A stretch of 64,000 bases of DNA from Cladopsammia gracilis (taxonomy: Eukaryota; Cnidaria; Anthozoa; Scleractinia; Dendrophylliidae): contig JAJGOT010000037.1 of the NCBI GenBank assembly GCA_022457155.1, positions 2,406,001-2,470,000 of the forward strand, read 5' to 3'. The notes under the pieces are model-generated. The model was not told the DNA's origin and did no database searches. It was given only the letters and a program-made list of their open reading frames with translations. Every line of letters begins with the position of its first letter. Positions within the stretch are counted from its first letter, which is position 1. Below are positions 54,901 through 64,000 of this stretch, piece after piece. The translations under genes were made by a program, and so were the position numbers.

Positions 54901-56728
54901 ATGGGGAGTGATTCCAGAAGAAACCGGAAACGCTCGAAGAAAGGCAAGACACTTTTTCCTATCGCGGAGTTTACCAAACAGCGGGCTGTGCTTAGGAATG
55001 AATATATTTCCAAATCGAAGGAAATTTGCGCTTTAAAGAAACGTGTAGACTACAAGACAAGGTAAGATTAACTTAAACGAGTGGCATTTCTGCAAAATAT
55101 AATGCTGCTTAATTAACTTGTCATAAACTTTGTCTTTAATTTATAATCCTTCATCTCGGTCACAAGTGGACTGACAAAAGGACAGCCCTAACTATTATTC
55201 CTCCACCACAAAGAAATGTATTTTTTTTTATTCTTTATTATTTTTTATTACTTTATTTTATCATTTTATTATTATTTATTATTTATATTACTATTATTAT
55301 TATTATTATTTATTTTTTATGACAATGATCAGTTCATTTTAAAAATGCAATGTTCAGGAGTCTTTCATTATTATATATTTTGTAATTATTATACATGTGT
55401 TGTAATTTTATATTGTAAATTTAAGATTGTTTTCAGAAATTTGTTAATAAAGTGTTATTATTATTGTTACTATTGCTATTATTTTTATTATTATATTTTT
55501 TATTATCATTTTATTTTTGATTATTTCCCATTATTTATTTATTTATATATTTATTTATTTATTTACATTTGTTATCCCAAGATAACAAATGATGTCTCTC
55601 AAGATGATAGTAATTCACTAACTGGGAAATTTGGGGAGTCTCAGAATTGTAAATGGAGGCCATGGCAAAGTATAGTCAAAGAATTGATATTGCACAGCAG
55701 GTTATTTCAAAACAAAAATCCCAAGTCATTTAGCTCAGAAAACAAAGAGGAGTAGAGTCACACAGTTCATTGCTGCGAAAAAGGCAAGGCAAGAATTTAG
55801 ACCCTTAATTGGAAAGCTTTGTGACAAAGAGGTGGTAGAACCACTTCACTTAAAGAACAATGAATGGTGTGCAGCATTTACATAGAATGCTCCTTGATGT
55901 TGCCATTTCTTTTAGTAACCTCCCCGCTAGACTAAACAGCCTTAGTGAACTGCCCCCAAACTGTGCAATTTCCAGATATTTAAAGGCTATGGAAAATGAT
56001 GTTAAAGCAGGGTGAATGAGAAAAACAATTGGGCAAGTGGCTCCTTGAAGACAGGGGTAAAGACAAGGATTTTACCTATCGGTTGACAGATAAAGATTCC
56101 CGGCTAATCTTGCATGGGTTTATGCATTTAGTTAAAGCAATTTAGGGTGACTCAAAGGATCCTAAGCTGCTAATTAAACTCTTGCCAGTTGTCTTTATTC
56201 AGCTACTTAACTCGGAGATTGTGCTGCAATTTTTTTAATGTACCATCTTACTGAAGAAAATCTTGCAAAACTTCCTCAGTTATGCCACGATTATTTTACT
56301 GCAGTTGTTATGCTTGGAGTATTGGACATTTAGTCTATGCTCACTCAATGCAAATGTTTGACAAATATGGTACAGGGCTGGGTATCAACTCAATGCAGGG
56401 CAGGGAAGCTAAACATGTACAAATTGCAAGCTTTGCTAGAAATAGCCAGTACAAACAATGTTGGTTTCAGGTTTTTTGGCATGACCACATTAGCAAGCTG
56501 TGGTTCCCCATCGAGCAACCCTCACTCTTAGCATACCATCAGTCACAGGATACTCGCATTCCTACATGCATTCGTACGGATCCCCAACATTACTGCTACT
56601 GTGGCATGTCTAAAGAAGCTGACACTGAACATTGTTTCTTCTGTGGACATGAACTCATGCAAGAGATCCAGAAATCTGTACAGTGTGATGGCAAACCAAC
56701 CCAAGAATATTTAAGATATTGCCAATGA
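54901..56728 (+). pseudogene. Transposon gene 1 (spliced, broken), unknown family
   Basis: Exon 1, 54,901-55,061: MGSDSRRNRKRSKKGKTLF and a coiled basic helix, ending at donor GTAAGA. After an AT-rich intron, coding pieces recur at about 55,870-56,250 in broken frames. A 148-codon tail at 56,282-56,728 contains YGTGLGINSMQGREAKHVQI, WLxFxxEQP-type strands and a closing zinc-knuckle-like CYCGMSKEADTEHCFFCGH. The GLGxNSxxGREAKH motif recurs in cnidarian repeats, as far as I can recall. Transposase function is plausible but unproven. Confidence 0.5.
55200..55570. repeat. AT-rich TTA/TTAT microsatellite-like tract
   Basis: Mostly TTA, TTAT and TTTA units inside the intron of transposon gene 1. 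The long hydrophobic frame across it is not a gene. Confidence 0.85.
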
Positions 56729-57702
56729 AATAATTAGCATGTAAGCTGGATGTATGTTATCCCTAGTAAGATGATGTGTCAGATAAGAAATATAATTATT
56801 ATTTTACATCTTCAGTAATCATGACCACAACCTTTTCATCATTTGTTGATATAATTTTGATGGCTGCCAGGTCTGTTCAAATACACAGTCAAAAAGATCA
56901 GTTGCGTATTTCATGCAAAGTCAACTTTTAGTTATTATATTGAATAGTAGATAGAAAGATGGTTTAAAATTTAAAATTACAAAACTTGCAGCCTAATACA
57001 GGTTGAATTATGGTAATCTTTACAATGTTGCTAAAATAGTAATACTATATATAATACATGCTGTATACGAAAAATTTATAACAACAATGTCATTTATAAA
57101 CATGATTATCAAGATGTAAGATAGTTCTGTAAGTATTATAATATTGTATTAGAAAAGAAATATATATATGGACTATTCAGGAGACTGCATTGAGACCTTT
57201 GTCTCTCTAATCATTAAAGGAAAACAGTTGGCAATTTCAAGTGTCGATCGTTAATCTGCGTCCTGTATTCAAGTTGACTGACTCCAAAAGAATTCCAGTA
57301 TCCATAATGAAATTTTGCTCTTAAACCCCCCCTTAAAATCTCCTCTTTAGCCTTGTAGGTCATGGTTCCCTTCTTCTCTTCATTGACAATAAGCTTTGCT
57401 TGCCCTTTTCCTTCACCAAATTGTTTTATGAATCCACCACAGTCTTCAAATTGATCAAACAGATGACATAATCTTCTCAAGTTTGAAAATGTTACAGTCT
57501 CTGATCCTGGTTTCTCATCATCAATCTCTATCCCATATCTTGTCCGACCAAGAATTTTCTTATGCAAATGATCAATAACTTCCTGTGGCATAGGAAGTTC
57601 AAAACGTACCATCCAGGGATGTAATTTACTCATCCTTGAACAAAGACGGCGATTAATTGCGGTTTTTGCACGGATCATGCTGCGTTGTAGGGCAGGATAT
57701 AT

Positions 57703-57711
57703 TTCGGCGAG
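57703..57711. repeat. 9-bp target duplication, left
   Basis: TTCGGCGAG, identical to 59,161-59,169. Confidence 0.9.
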
Positions 57712-59160
57712 CGGTGTCTGACATTTGCAGACTGCAGACTGCAGACTGCAGACTGCAGACTGCAGACTGCAGACTGCAGACCGCAGACTGCAGACCGCAG
57801 ACTGCAGACTGCAGACTCTAACGACAGTTACGTCATCAACAATACTTCCCGCGTAAAATCAAGTCAGCCTCGTTCCCAAGATTATTTTCTCTTCCTCGTG
57901 TGGAACCGTTATGGCGTCCGACTCCAGGTAAGATTTGTTGTTCTTCTTCAAGTTAATGTAAGCTAACAAGAGAGGATGGTGAAGCTAACTAGTACGTGTC
58001 TAAGTAGTCCTTTAATGAGAAAAGTTCCGTGTGTTATTGAACACGTGTAAAGGTGTTGTCCCGGCGGTGTTTATCTTTGAGCGGCGCGGGAATTAATAGA
58101 AGCGAATGTTGGTACATCTATTAAAATACGGTCTGGAAATGGACATACTTGTATTGCAATTTGTCGATGGAATTTAAGGAATGACCAGAAATTCTTCACC
58201 GTACTTACAATGTGGAAACAGTCCACCGAATCTAACTACACGTCGATACACGATGATACACTTGACCCAGGGCGCCTGAGAAACCCATTTTCAGCTGCAA
58301 TTCATCGCTTGGGCCGATGACAAACAGTGGTATTTCATTTATAAAGGAAAATATGCCCTAGTAGGTAACGACTCTAGCATGCAATACAGGTAGCAGCATT
58401 TGTTATTAACAGTTTCCGTGAGATAGAGGAATTCTTGTTTTTGATGGTAGTTTTTACGGGTGAATGACTTTAGAAACGTGATCTTGAAGATATCCTTCTC
58501 AGTTGTTTCTTGTCAAAAACTTTGCTATAAATATGACCCTGGGAAAGTGATGCACAGCTCAACTGGTCAGTGTTATCGTTAAAGTATTGTAAGGATTGTT
58601 TTGAATTCTGGATCATTTTATGGCTCGCTGTGCAAGATTGTTAGTGTTTTGTTCTAAAATTAAGCTTATGTTTATTTGCCCATTTTGAGAATTTGGGATT
58701 CTATTTTTAGCTAGAACCTAATTTACCTGTTTACGAAAACAGAACTTAGCAGTTAGTTAGCGTCAAACTTGGCGATATCTTCGGTTTTCAAACGTTTTAT
58801 GGACATTCTTGGCTAATTTTAAGTTAACGAACAATTTTCCGTGAGATCGCTAAAGTCTGGCCCATGTTGCATAATGCAAAGATTTCGTAAAACAACTCCG
58901 TGATATCAAACAACAAATAGCCTAAGAACAACAACAAATCATACCTGGAATCGGACGCCATTATGGTTCCACACGAGGAAGAGTAAATAATCTTGGGAAC
59001 GAGGCTGACTTGATTTTACGCGGGAAATATTGTTGATGACGTCACTGTCGTTAGAATTTTTAGTCTGAAGTCTGCAGTCTGCAGTCTGCAGTCTGCAGTC
59101 TGCAGTCTGCAGTCTGCGGTCTGCAGTCTGCAGTCTGCGGTCTGCAAATGTCAGACACCG
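57712..59160. mobile_element. Mutator-like (MULE) non-autonomous element, 1.45 kb
   Basis: Long inverted ends (~230 bp each; 57,712-57,945 and 58,930-59,160) start CGGTGTCTGACATTTGCAG. Each contains a (GCAGACT)n minisatellite and a stretch with GGAACGAGGCTGACTT. A 9-bp duplication is the Mutator hallmark. Each end also carries ATGGCGTCCGA followed by CTCCAGGTAAGA, i.e. a start codon next to a donor-like GTAAGA. The ~1 kb interior has no recognisable frame. Confidence 0.88.
57727..57815. repeat. (GCAGACT)n minisatellite in the left MULE end
   Basis: About twelve 7-bp units with two GCAGACC variants; the mirror array is at 59,068-59,146 in the right end. Confidence 0.92.
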
Positions 59161-59463
59161 TTCGGCGAGTCTGTATTTGGGTCACCCACGAAGACCTCCA
59201 AACTTCGCTTTCACAACCGATTGAACCAGCTTATTTAGCTCTTGGAATGTATTGTCTAAATCCCTTAGCTTATGGGCATTCGAAATTCTCCGCTCAAATG
59301 TTGATTTCTCACGCTTTAGTGCCTCTTTTATTGAAACTATTAGTTCTCCTTCGGTGGCTTCACGTTGATCCGCCATCTTGGATTTTGTTAAACTACATCC
59401 CAGGTCACGCGCGGCCATTTTGAAAGTTGGCCCAATTCTGATCGAAAATTTCCAAGCGTGTGT

Positions 59464-62161
59464 AGATTTGATTCTGCTGACGGAAGAATTCAAATCGCAT
59501 TATTGCCTGGTGGCAAATTTCTCCCGCCTTGCATCCTCTCAAGTTTCACGCAATGGGCATAAAAGATTTTACTGCAAAAGATGCCTCAATTCATTTCCCA
59601 GCGTGGAAAGTTTGGCGAAACATAAAGTCATTTGCGGAGATTTCAAAGCGACAAGGATTGAACTTCCAGGAGGTGAATGTTCGTTTCAAAACTATGGGAA
59701 AATGCTGCATGTGCCAGTTGTCGGATATGCGGATTTTGAATCTATTCTGAAACCTCTGGGGAAAACTCCGAAAACTCACGAGCATATCCCCTGCGGATTT
59801 GCGTTTCATCTCGTTTCCCCGTTTCTGCAAATGGAGCCAGTGTTGAAGAGAGCAAAAGATGAAAATGAAGAACTTTCCAGAGATTTCATTCGGGAATTGA
59901 TTTCTCACGTGAAACAAGCTCACCTGAGTTTGAAGAAAAAGGAAATGATCCCCTGACCAACGAAGAATGGAAATCATTTCAGGAAGCGAAAGTGTGTTGG
60001 TTGTGTCGAGAAAAATTCGGCGAAAAAACTCTGTCTAAAGGCAGGGATCACTGCCACTTCACCGGAAAATTCAGAGGAGCAGCGCATCAATCTTGCAACC
60101 TCAAGTTTCAGAGGCCAAAATTCACCCCTGTCTTTCTTCACAATCTCCAGAATTATGACGCGCATCTTTTTGTGCGAGATTTGGGGACAGTGGATGAAGT
60201 TTTGAGCGTGACATGCATCCCAACAACGAAGAGAAATATATTTCCTTTTCCCTGAAGTTTGAGTTGGAAAAAGAGGTGGACGGAAAACGAAGCAACTTAG
60301 TGAAACATGAAATTCGATTTCTGGATTCCTTCAAATTTATGAAGATGGGATTGGGGGAACTGGTGGAAATGCTCCCCAAAGAAGAATTGAAAGAAACCAC
60401 ACGATTTTTCGGAGAACGAAGCGAGTTGATGAGCCGAAAAGGAGTTTATCCCTATGAATTCATGGATGGATTTGCCAAATTCGAGAAAAAACTGCCAAAG
60501 AAAGCTGCTTTTTTCTCCAGATTGAATCAGGAGCAAATCACAGATGAAGATTTCGCCCATGCCCAGCGAGTCTGGGAAGAATTTCAAATTCAAAACATGG
60601 GAGAATATCACGATCTTTATTTGAAAACGGATGTGTTACTTCTCGCTGATGCCATGGAAAGTTTCAGGAAACTCTGCGAAGAAAACTATGAACTGGATCC
60701 AGCGCACTTCTTCACTACCCCTGGGTTAGCTTGGGATGCAATGTTGAAAATGACCGGCGTGAAAATGGAACTTCTGAAGGATATGGATCAGCTGCTGATG
60801 ATTGAAAAAGGAATCAGAGGGGGAAACGCAAATGCATTCAAGCGATTTGCGAAAGCAAACAATAAATATTTGAAAGGTTTCAACAAGGACGAAGTTTCCA
60901 AATTTCTGGTTCATCTGGACGCAAACAATCTTTATGGGTGGGCAATGTCACAGCCTCTTCCAGTTGGAGAATTCCGGTGGATGGACAAGGAAGATTTAGA
61001 AAACTGGGAAAACTTTGTGAATGCCGAAGGTCAAGGTTGCATTCTGGAAGTTGATCTCCTGTATCCCCCAGAATTGCATGACTATCACAATGATTTTCCC
61101 CTGGCTCCGGAAAAATTGAATCTGGGTGGAATGGAAAAACTGACGCAAAATCTGATGGACAAGGAAAGCATGGTTTTGCATAGCCGTAATCTGCAACTCT
61201 ATCTTTTCCTGGGAATGAAACTGAAAAAGCCCATCAGGCGAGGAATTTCATTCAAAGAAGCACCATTCATGAAATGCTATATTGACAAAAATACCGCCCT
61301 GAGAGCCCAGACAAAGATAAAATTTCAACAAGAATTCTTTAAGTTGATGAACAACTCTGTATTTGGGAAAACCATGGAAAACTTGAGAAAACGAGGTTCA
61401 ATTGAACTGGTGAAAGATGCAGAAAGGGCAGAAAAACTGGTGAACAAATCCAACTTTGCAGACGTGAAGATTTTCGATGAATTTCTGATTGCAGTCAAGA
61501 TGAGAAAAACGCGAGTGGTCATGAATAAACCCATCTTTGTCGGAATGTCAATCTTGGATTTATCCAAACTTTTTATGTATGATTTCCATTATAGATATGT
61601 GAAGAAAACGTGGGAAAATGTTCTGTCCTGTATACCGACACAGATTCTTTGGTGCTGGAGATTGAAACAGAAGATTTCTTTGCGGACATTGCCGCAGATG
61701 TGCCAAAATGGTTTGACACAAATAATTTCCCCAAAGATCATCCAGCGGTGAAAGGGGAAAAGCCAATCATGCCAATCGTGCCAGAAAACAATAAAAAGAT
61801 TGGGCTGATGAAAGATGAGTACAAAGGAGCAATTCTGAAAGAAGTTATCATCCTGAGACCAAAACTGTATTCTCTCCTGATTGAGGAAAATGCCGAGACC
61901 ATTGAGAAACGAAAAGCAAAAGGAGTGAAAACTTGCATGATTGCCAAGAGTTTGCGACATGAAAACTTCAGGAAATGCTTGAGGGAAAAAGCAACACAAA
62001 TCAGAAGACAAAGCATCTTTTGCAGCAGGGGACATCATTTGTTCACGGAAAACATGACCAAAGTTGCGTTGAGTGCAAATGATGAAAAAAGAGTGATTCA
62101 GGAAAATGGAATTAACACGCTTGCTTTGGGGCATTGGAGACTGGCGAAAAACTGCTCGTGA
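59464..62161 (+). pseudogene. Protein-primed DNA polymerase B, main part (frameshifted)
   Basis: Continues the gene from 54,423. In order: HYCLVANFSRLASSQV and a zinc-finger-like CKRCLNSF..HKVICG; exonuclease ExoI (YADFESI); a DHCHFTGKFRGAAH knuckle and ExoII (NLQNYDAHLF); motif A (LDANNLYGWAM); motif B (KLMNNSVFGKTMEN); motif C (YTDTDSLVL); KxY (RPKLYSL). One-base shifts near 59,938, 60,205 and 61,600 break it. All catalytic motifs are still readable. It replicates the linear genome by protein priming. It stops 54 bp before the right palindrome. Confidence 0.93.
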
Positions 62162-62215
62162 GGAACGTTTTCCAGAGTTGACCCCCTGAATTTCTTGTCC
62201 TCATTTTTAGCAGTC

Positions 62216-62484
62216 ACTAGTCGATATTAGCCACTCTTGAGACATCCTAAATTTCCCCCAGTTTTAACAGTTCCAAGAAATTCAAATAAATTTCTCAAGT
62301 TCCCCCATTTTTCACACAAATCAGAATTTTCTCTCATCTGCCAAATTCATCAGAATCGTCGCGATTCTGCTGAATTGTAACTTATGATAATCTTTGTCCC
62401 AATTGCCGAAATCAGCAGAAAATGAGTTGTGAGAAAACTGGGGGAAAATTTAGGATGTCTCAAGAGTGGCTAATATCAACTACT
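62216..62484. repeat. Right terminal palindrome
   Basis: Near-identical to 38,113-38,382 and in the same orientation on the plus strand, including the same loop order. Substitutions: the inner arm has CTAGTCGATATT where the left copy has GTAGTTGATATT, and the central palindrome has one mismatch (CAGAATCGTCGCGATTCTG). Confidence 0.88.
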
Positions 62485-62490
62485 TTCTTT
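62485..62490. repeat. Right 6-bp target duplication of the Polinton
   Basis: TTCTTT; pairs with 38,107-38,112. Confidence 0.88.
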
Positions 62491-62922
62491 AAGCCCATTT
62501 CCAACAGCCTTGGTACCCGCTTTCAAGACATTCATTGCAGAAAGCGTCACAGCGCCTATGACTTAACCGGCAGCCAGAACAACCGCTTGCAAGGTCCACC
62601 CATATTTCTTGAAAATATTGTTCACCCGCTCGCGAAGGGGAAGTTTTTCCTCAAGGCGATCTCTCTCATTTACAACCTCGCCTCCCTTTTCGGTGTTTTC
62701 TTGGCCTTTTCATGGGCTCGTTCACGGGTAGCAGAATCCTCATTTTCATCTTCCGCAACCCTCTGGTCTTCTTGTATGTTCCTGTCAAGAGCTGCAATCT
62801 CTTCATCCTTTTGCTGGATTAGTTCAGTTCTCTTTGGACCGAGAGTAACTACAACTTTCTTTGGAAGCTTTGGGTTGAGTGTCTTTCCATAAGCTTTGAA
62901 GAGATTATACTTACCACCCTCC
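62491..62922 (-). pseudogene. Element X hydrophobic protein, N-terminal part
   Basis: Minus-strand reading: GGKYNLFKAYGKTLNPKLPK, a Glu/Asp-rich coiled region (RTELIQQKDEEIAALDRN), a frameshift near 62,685, then RERVNNIFKKYGWTLQAVVL, an in-frame TAA near 62,565, and AMNVLKAGTKAVGNGLK up to the Polinton border. It resumes at 38,106. With its other half it has three or more hydrophobic segments. Function unknown; two lesions besides the insertion. Confidence 0.6.
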
Positions 62923-62924
62923 GG

Positions 62925-63388
62925 GACATTTCACATTTTCTTAGTATCCTCCATTTCACATTGAAGGGTTTCTTTGCCAATTTGAGGGTCCAAATGGGTT
63001 TTGATAGTTCAGTCTCGTTTCTTTTCTTGTGGTTTCGGAAGGATGCTGTGTGATTTCTGTATCGTTCTTTGAAGTTAGTTGCCAGTCCTACGTAAGTTTC
63101 AGTTGCAGTGTCGGTTATGACAGTCGCTTGGTACACAACGTTGTTTGTGAGACATTGTCCGTCGAGGGGGCATTGTTCTTTCTTTCTGCAGTTGCATTCT
63201 TTCACGGGTTCCGTTACCGGGGTTGACGTGTAATTGGAGAGGACTGTTTTGTTATGTGACGCGATGATGGATTTCATGTTTGGCATGCAGGAGTAGCTGA
63301 GTTTAAGCGTGTGTCTGTTGAAGATCTTGTGAAGAGGATGTTTTTTTGGAAAACATTTGTCCACGACTGTGAGCAATTTTCTTCCCAA
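62925..63388 (-). pseudogene. Penelope-like GIY-YIG endonuclease (second lineage)
   Basis: Cys-rich CNCRKKEQCPLDGQCLTNN, then VVYQATVITDTATETYVGLA (GIY-YIG variant) and FKERYRNHTASFRN. The last conserved part (SELSKPIWTLK..WRIL) is present but the C-terminus is cut at element X. Confidence 0.82.
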
Positions 63389-63612
63389 GTTGGTTTTGAC
63401 ACTTGAATTCCAAGGAGGGTTATACCATGTGAGGTGGCGAGCTCTCTTGCGGTTTCGTGTGTTTGTGCGGTTGTTCAGTGGGTCATAGGTGAGTTTGAAG
63501 TTGTATCCGCTATCGTCTAGTGCTTTTTGGTAAGGGGCAATAGCTTCGTCGAAAACCTGTTGGGTGGATGAAATGCTTGATAATCTCTTGTTGATATTTT
63601 CAGGAATGTTTT

Positions 63613-63948
63613 TCAGTAAGGCTGGGGGTGGTTGCTTTGGCGATGGACGTAGAGTAGCTGGTTGTTTGGTTTCATAAAGGGCTTAAAGCTTCGGTTTGTT
63701 AGATCAAAGGTTACGTCTAAGAAGTTTACAATGTTCTTGTTCGCTTCTATCGTGATGCTTAAGCTGTTAGCTTTAAAAACCTTGCAGATTTCTTGTTTAG
63801 TTTTCTCGATTTGTTTGGGTGTCGCACTGCAAACGGCCAGACCATCGTCACGGTACAGACCCACTCCTTCTTTAAGCTTCGGCGCGATTAGTGATAGCAT
63901 GTATGTTCCTATAAGTTCGCAGGTCTCAGCTCCGTCGTATGAGCCCAT
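63613..63948 (-). pseudogene. Penelope-like reverse transcriptase palm fragment
   Basis: [30 protein letters not shown] (YxDD), [12 protein letters not shown]. Continues upstream beyond the window end. Confidence 0.85.
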
Positions 63949-64000
63949 GGTGACATCGAATTGGTCTTTTGATTTTTTCTTCTCCCATGGTGAATTGCTG

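Larger units (their letters stand above)
57214..59376 (-). pseudogene. Transposon gene 2, split by the Mutator-like element
   Basis: Starts at 59,376 (AAGATGGCGGAT): MADQREATEGELIVSIKEAL, a coiled helix, then GGLRG and an in-frame TGA at 59,182-59,184. It continues in the same frame (PKYRLAE) up to the insertion and then from 57,702 down: IYPALQRSMIRAKTAINRR, PMPQEVIDHLHKKILGRTRY, FGEGKGQAKLIV, YWNSFGVSQLEYRTQ. About 240 residues in all. No recognised domain. It converges with gene 1. Confidence 0.5.
54424..59460. mobile_element. CMC-like DNA transposon inserted in the polymerase gene, 5.04 kb
   Basis: Ends CACGCTTGGATATTTT at the left and the complement of CACGCTTGGAAATTTT at the right (imperfect ~30-bp inverted repeat). 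TGT is duplicated at both borders (54,421-54,423 and 59,461-59,463). CAC-type ends with 3-bp duplications point to the CACTA/CMC group; no DDE motif was identified. It contains a spliced plus-strand gene and an opposing minus-strand gene, and is itself interrupted at 57,712-59,160. Confidence 0.7.
38113..62484. mobile_element. Endogenous Polinton/Maverick (adintovirus-like) virus, 24.4 kb with a 5.0-kb insert
   Basis: Defined by ~270-bp terminal palindromes and the TTCTTT duplication. It encodes integrase, protein-primed PolB, packaging ATPase, adenain-type protease, double jelly-roll capsid protein and penton-like protein, the diagnostic set of Polintons that can form virions. Extra genes are PLA2, VLTF3-like, fibre and HTH proteins. 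Without the nested transposon the element is 19.3 kb, normal for the group. The copy is decayed but young enough that most frames are readable. Confidence 0.93.
62925..64000 (-). mobile_element. Penelope-like element, 3'-truncated and running off the window
   Basis: Minus strand: RT fragment at 63,613-63,948 with the catalytic box [10 protein letters not shown] and [17 protein letters not shown], then linker (63,389-63,612, frame broken), then the GIY-YIG frame. Its 3' end at about 62,925 abuts element X coding sequence. It is a different lineage from the copy at 17.7-19.0 kb. Confidence 0.82.

Noticed and set aside
55216..55755. 179-aa hydrophobic Tyr/Phe-rich protein
   Set aside because: Arises from an AT-rich TTA/TTAT tract in a transposon intron.
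57725..59150. CRISPR array
   Set aside because: The repeats are head-to-tail 7-bp units with no spacers, forming the ends of a Mutator-like element in a eukaryotic genome.
61589..62134. 181-aa minus-strand ORF
   Set aside because: Antisense of the polymerase motif C region, which has clear family motifs on the plus strand.
62422..62892. 156-aa plus-strand ORF at the right Polinton border
   Set aside because: Joins the terminal palindrome to the antisense of the element X membrane protein; the minus strand makes sense instead.

Overview
The window looks like genomic DNA of a cnidarian, probably an anthozoan such as a coral or sea anemone. It is AT-rich, dense in nested transposons and MITEs, and holds spliced exons with GT..AG borders. 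The species is an inference from the mix of repeat families and protein styles. The only recognisable single-copy-type host gene is part of an insulin/IGF-receptor-like ectodomain on the minus strand at 1.7-4.1 kb.

1-33 kb is a transposon graveyard. It holds LINE reverse transcriptase fragments (1.0 and 15.5 kb), piggyBac-like TTAA elements (4.9, 7.6 and 8.3 kb), a tRNA-headed SINE, a Penelope-like element with inverted arms (17.7-19.0 kb), a PIF/Harbinger-like element with Myb-like and transposase remnants (21.5-22.7 kb), a DIRS retroelement (23.1-27.5 kb) split by a LINE tail, a hAT-like foldback (29.1-30.6 kb) and several hairpin MITEs. Two diverged copies of one segment (6.5-9.5 and 28.8-31.1 kb) each serve as the empty site for the insertion in the other.

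33.4-38.1 kb, continuing at 62.5-62.9 kb, is a poorly known multigene mobile element (called X here). It has 420-bp direct repeats, a five-exon gene ending in a DNA-polymerase-B-like C-terminus, a broken ~500-aa protein, a small tail-anchored protein and a hydrophobic minus-strand protein.

The centre of the window is an endogenous Polinton/Maverick-type (adintovirus-like) virus, 38,113-62,484. It is inserted in element X with a 6-bp duplication (TTCTTT) and bounded by two ~270-bp imperfect palindromes. It carries a VLTF3-like transcription factor, chromodomain integrase, PLA2-like protein, adenain-type protease, pX/pVI-like protein, double jelly-roll capsid protein, small basic protein, penton-like protein, PPxY protein, packaging ATPase, fibre, membrane protein, two repeat-HTH (NUMOD-like) proteins, an ssDNA-binding candidate and protein-primed DNA polymerase B. 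Most of these genes begin at a TAAAATG-type start motif. The copy is decayed: capsid, ATPase, fibre, basic-protein and polymerase genes carry stops or 1-nt shifts.

The polymerase is further split by a 5.0-kb CMC-like DNA transposon (54,424-59,460, TSD TGT), itself split by a 1.45-kb Mutator-like element (57,712-59,160, TSD TTCGGCGAG). The order of insertion is X, then Polinton, then CMC-like, then Mutator-like. A second Penelope-like element closes the window (62.9-64.0 kb).
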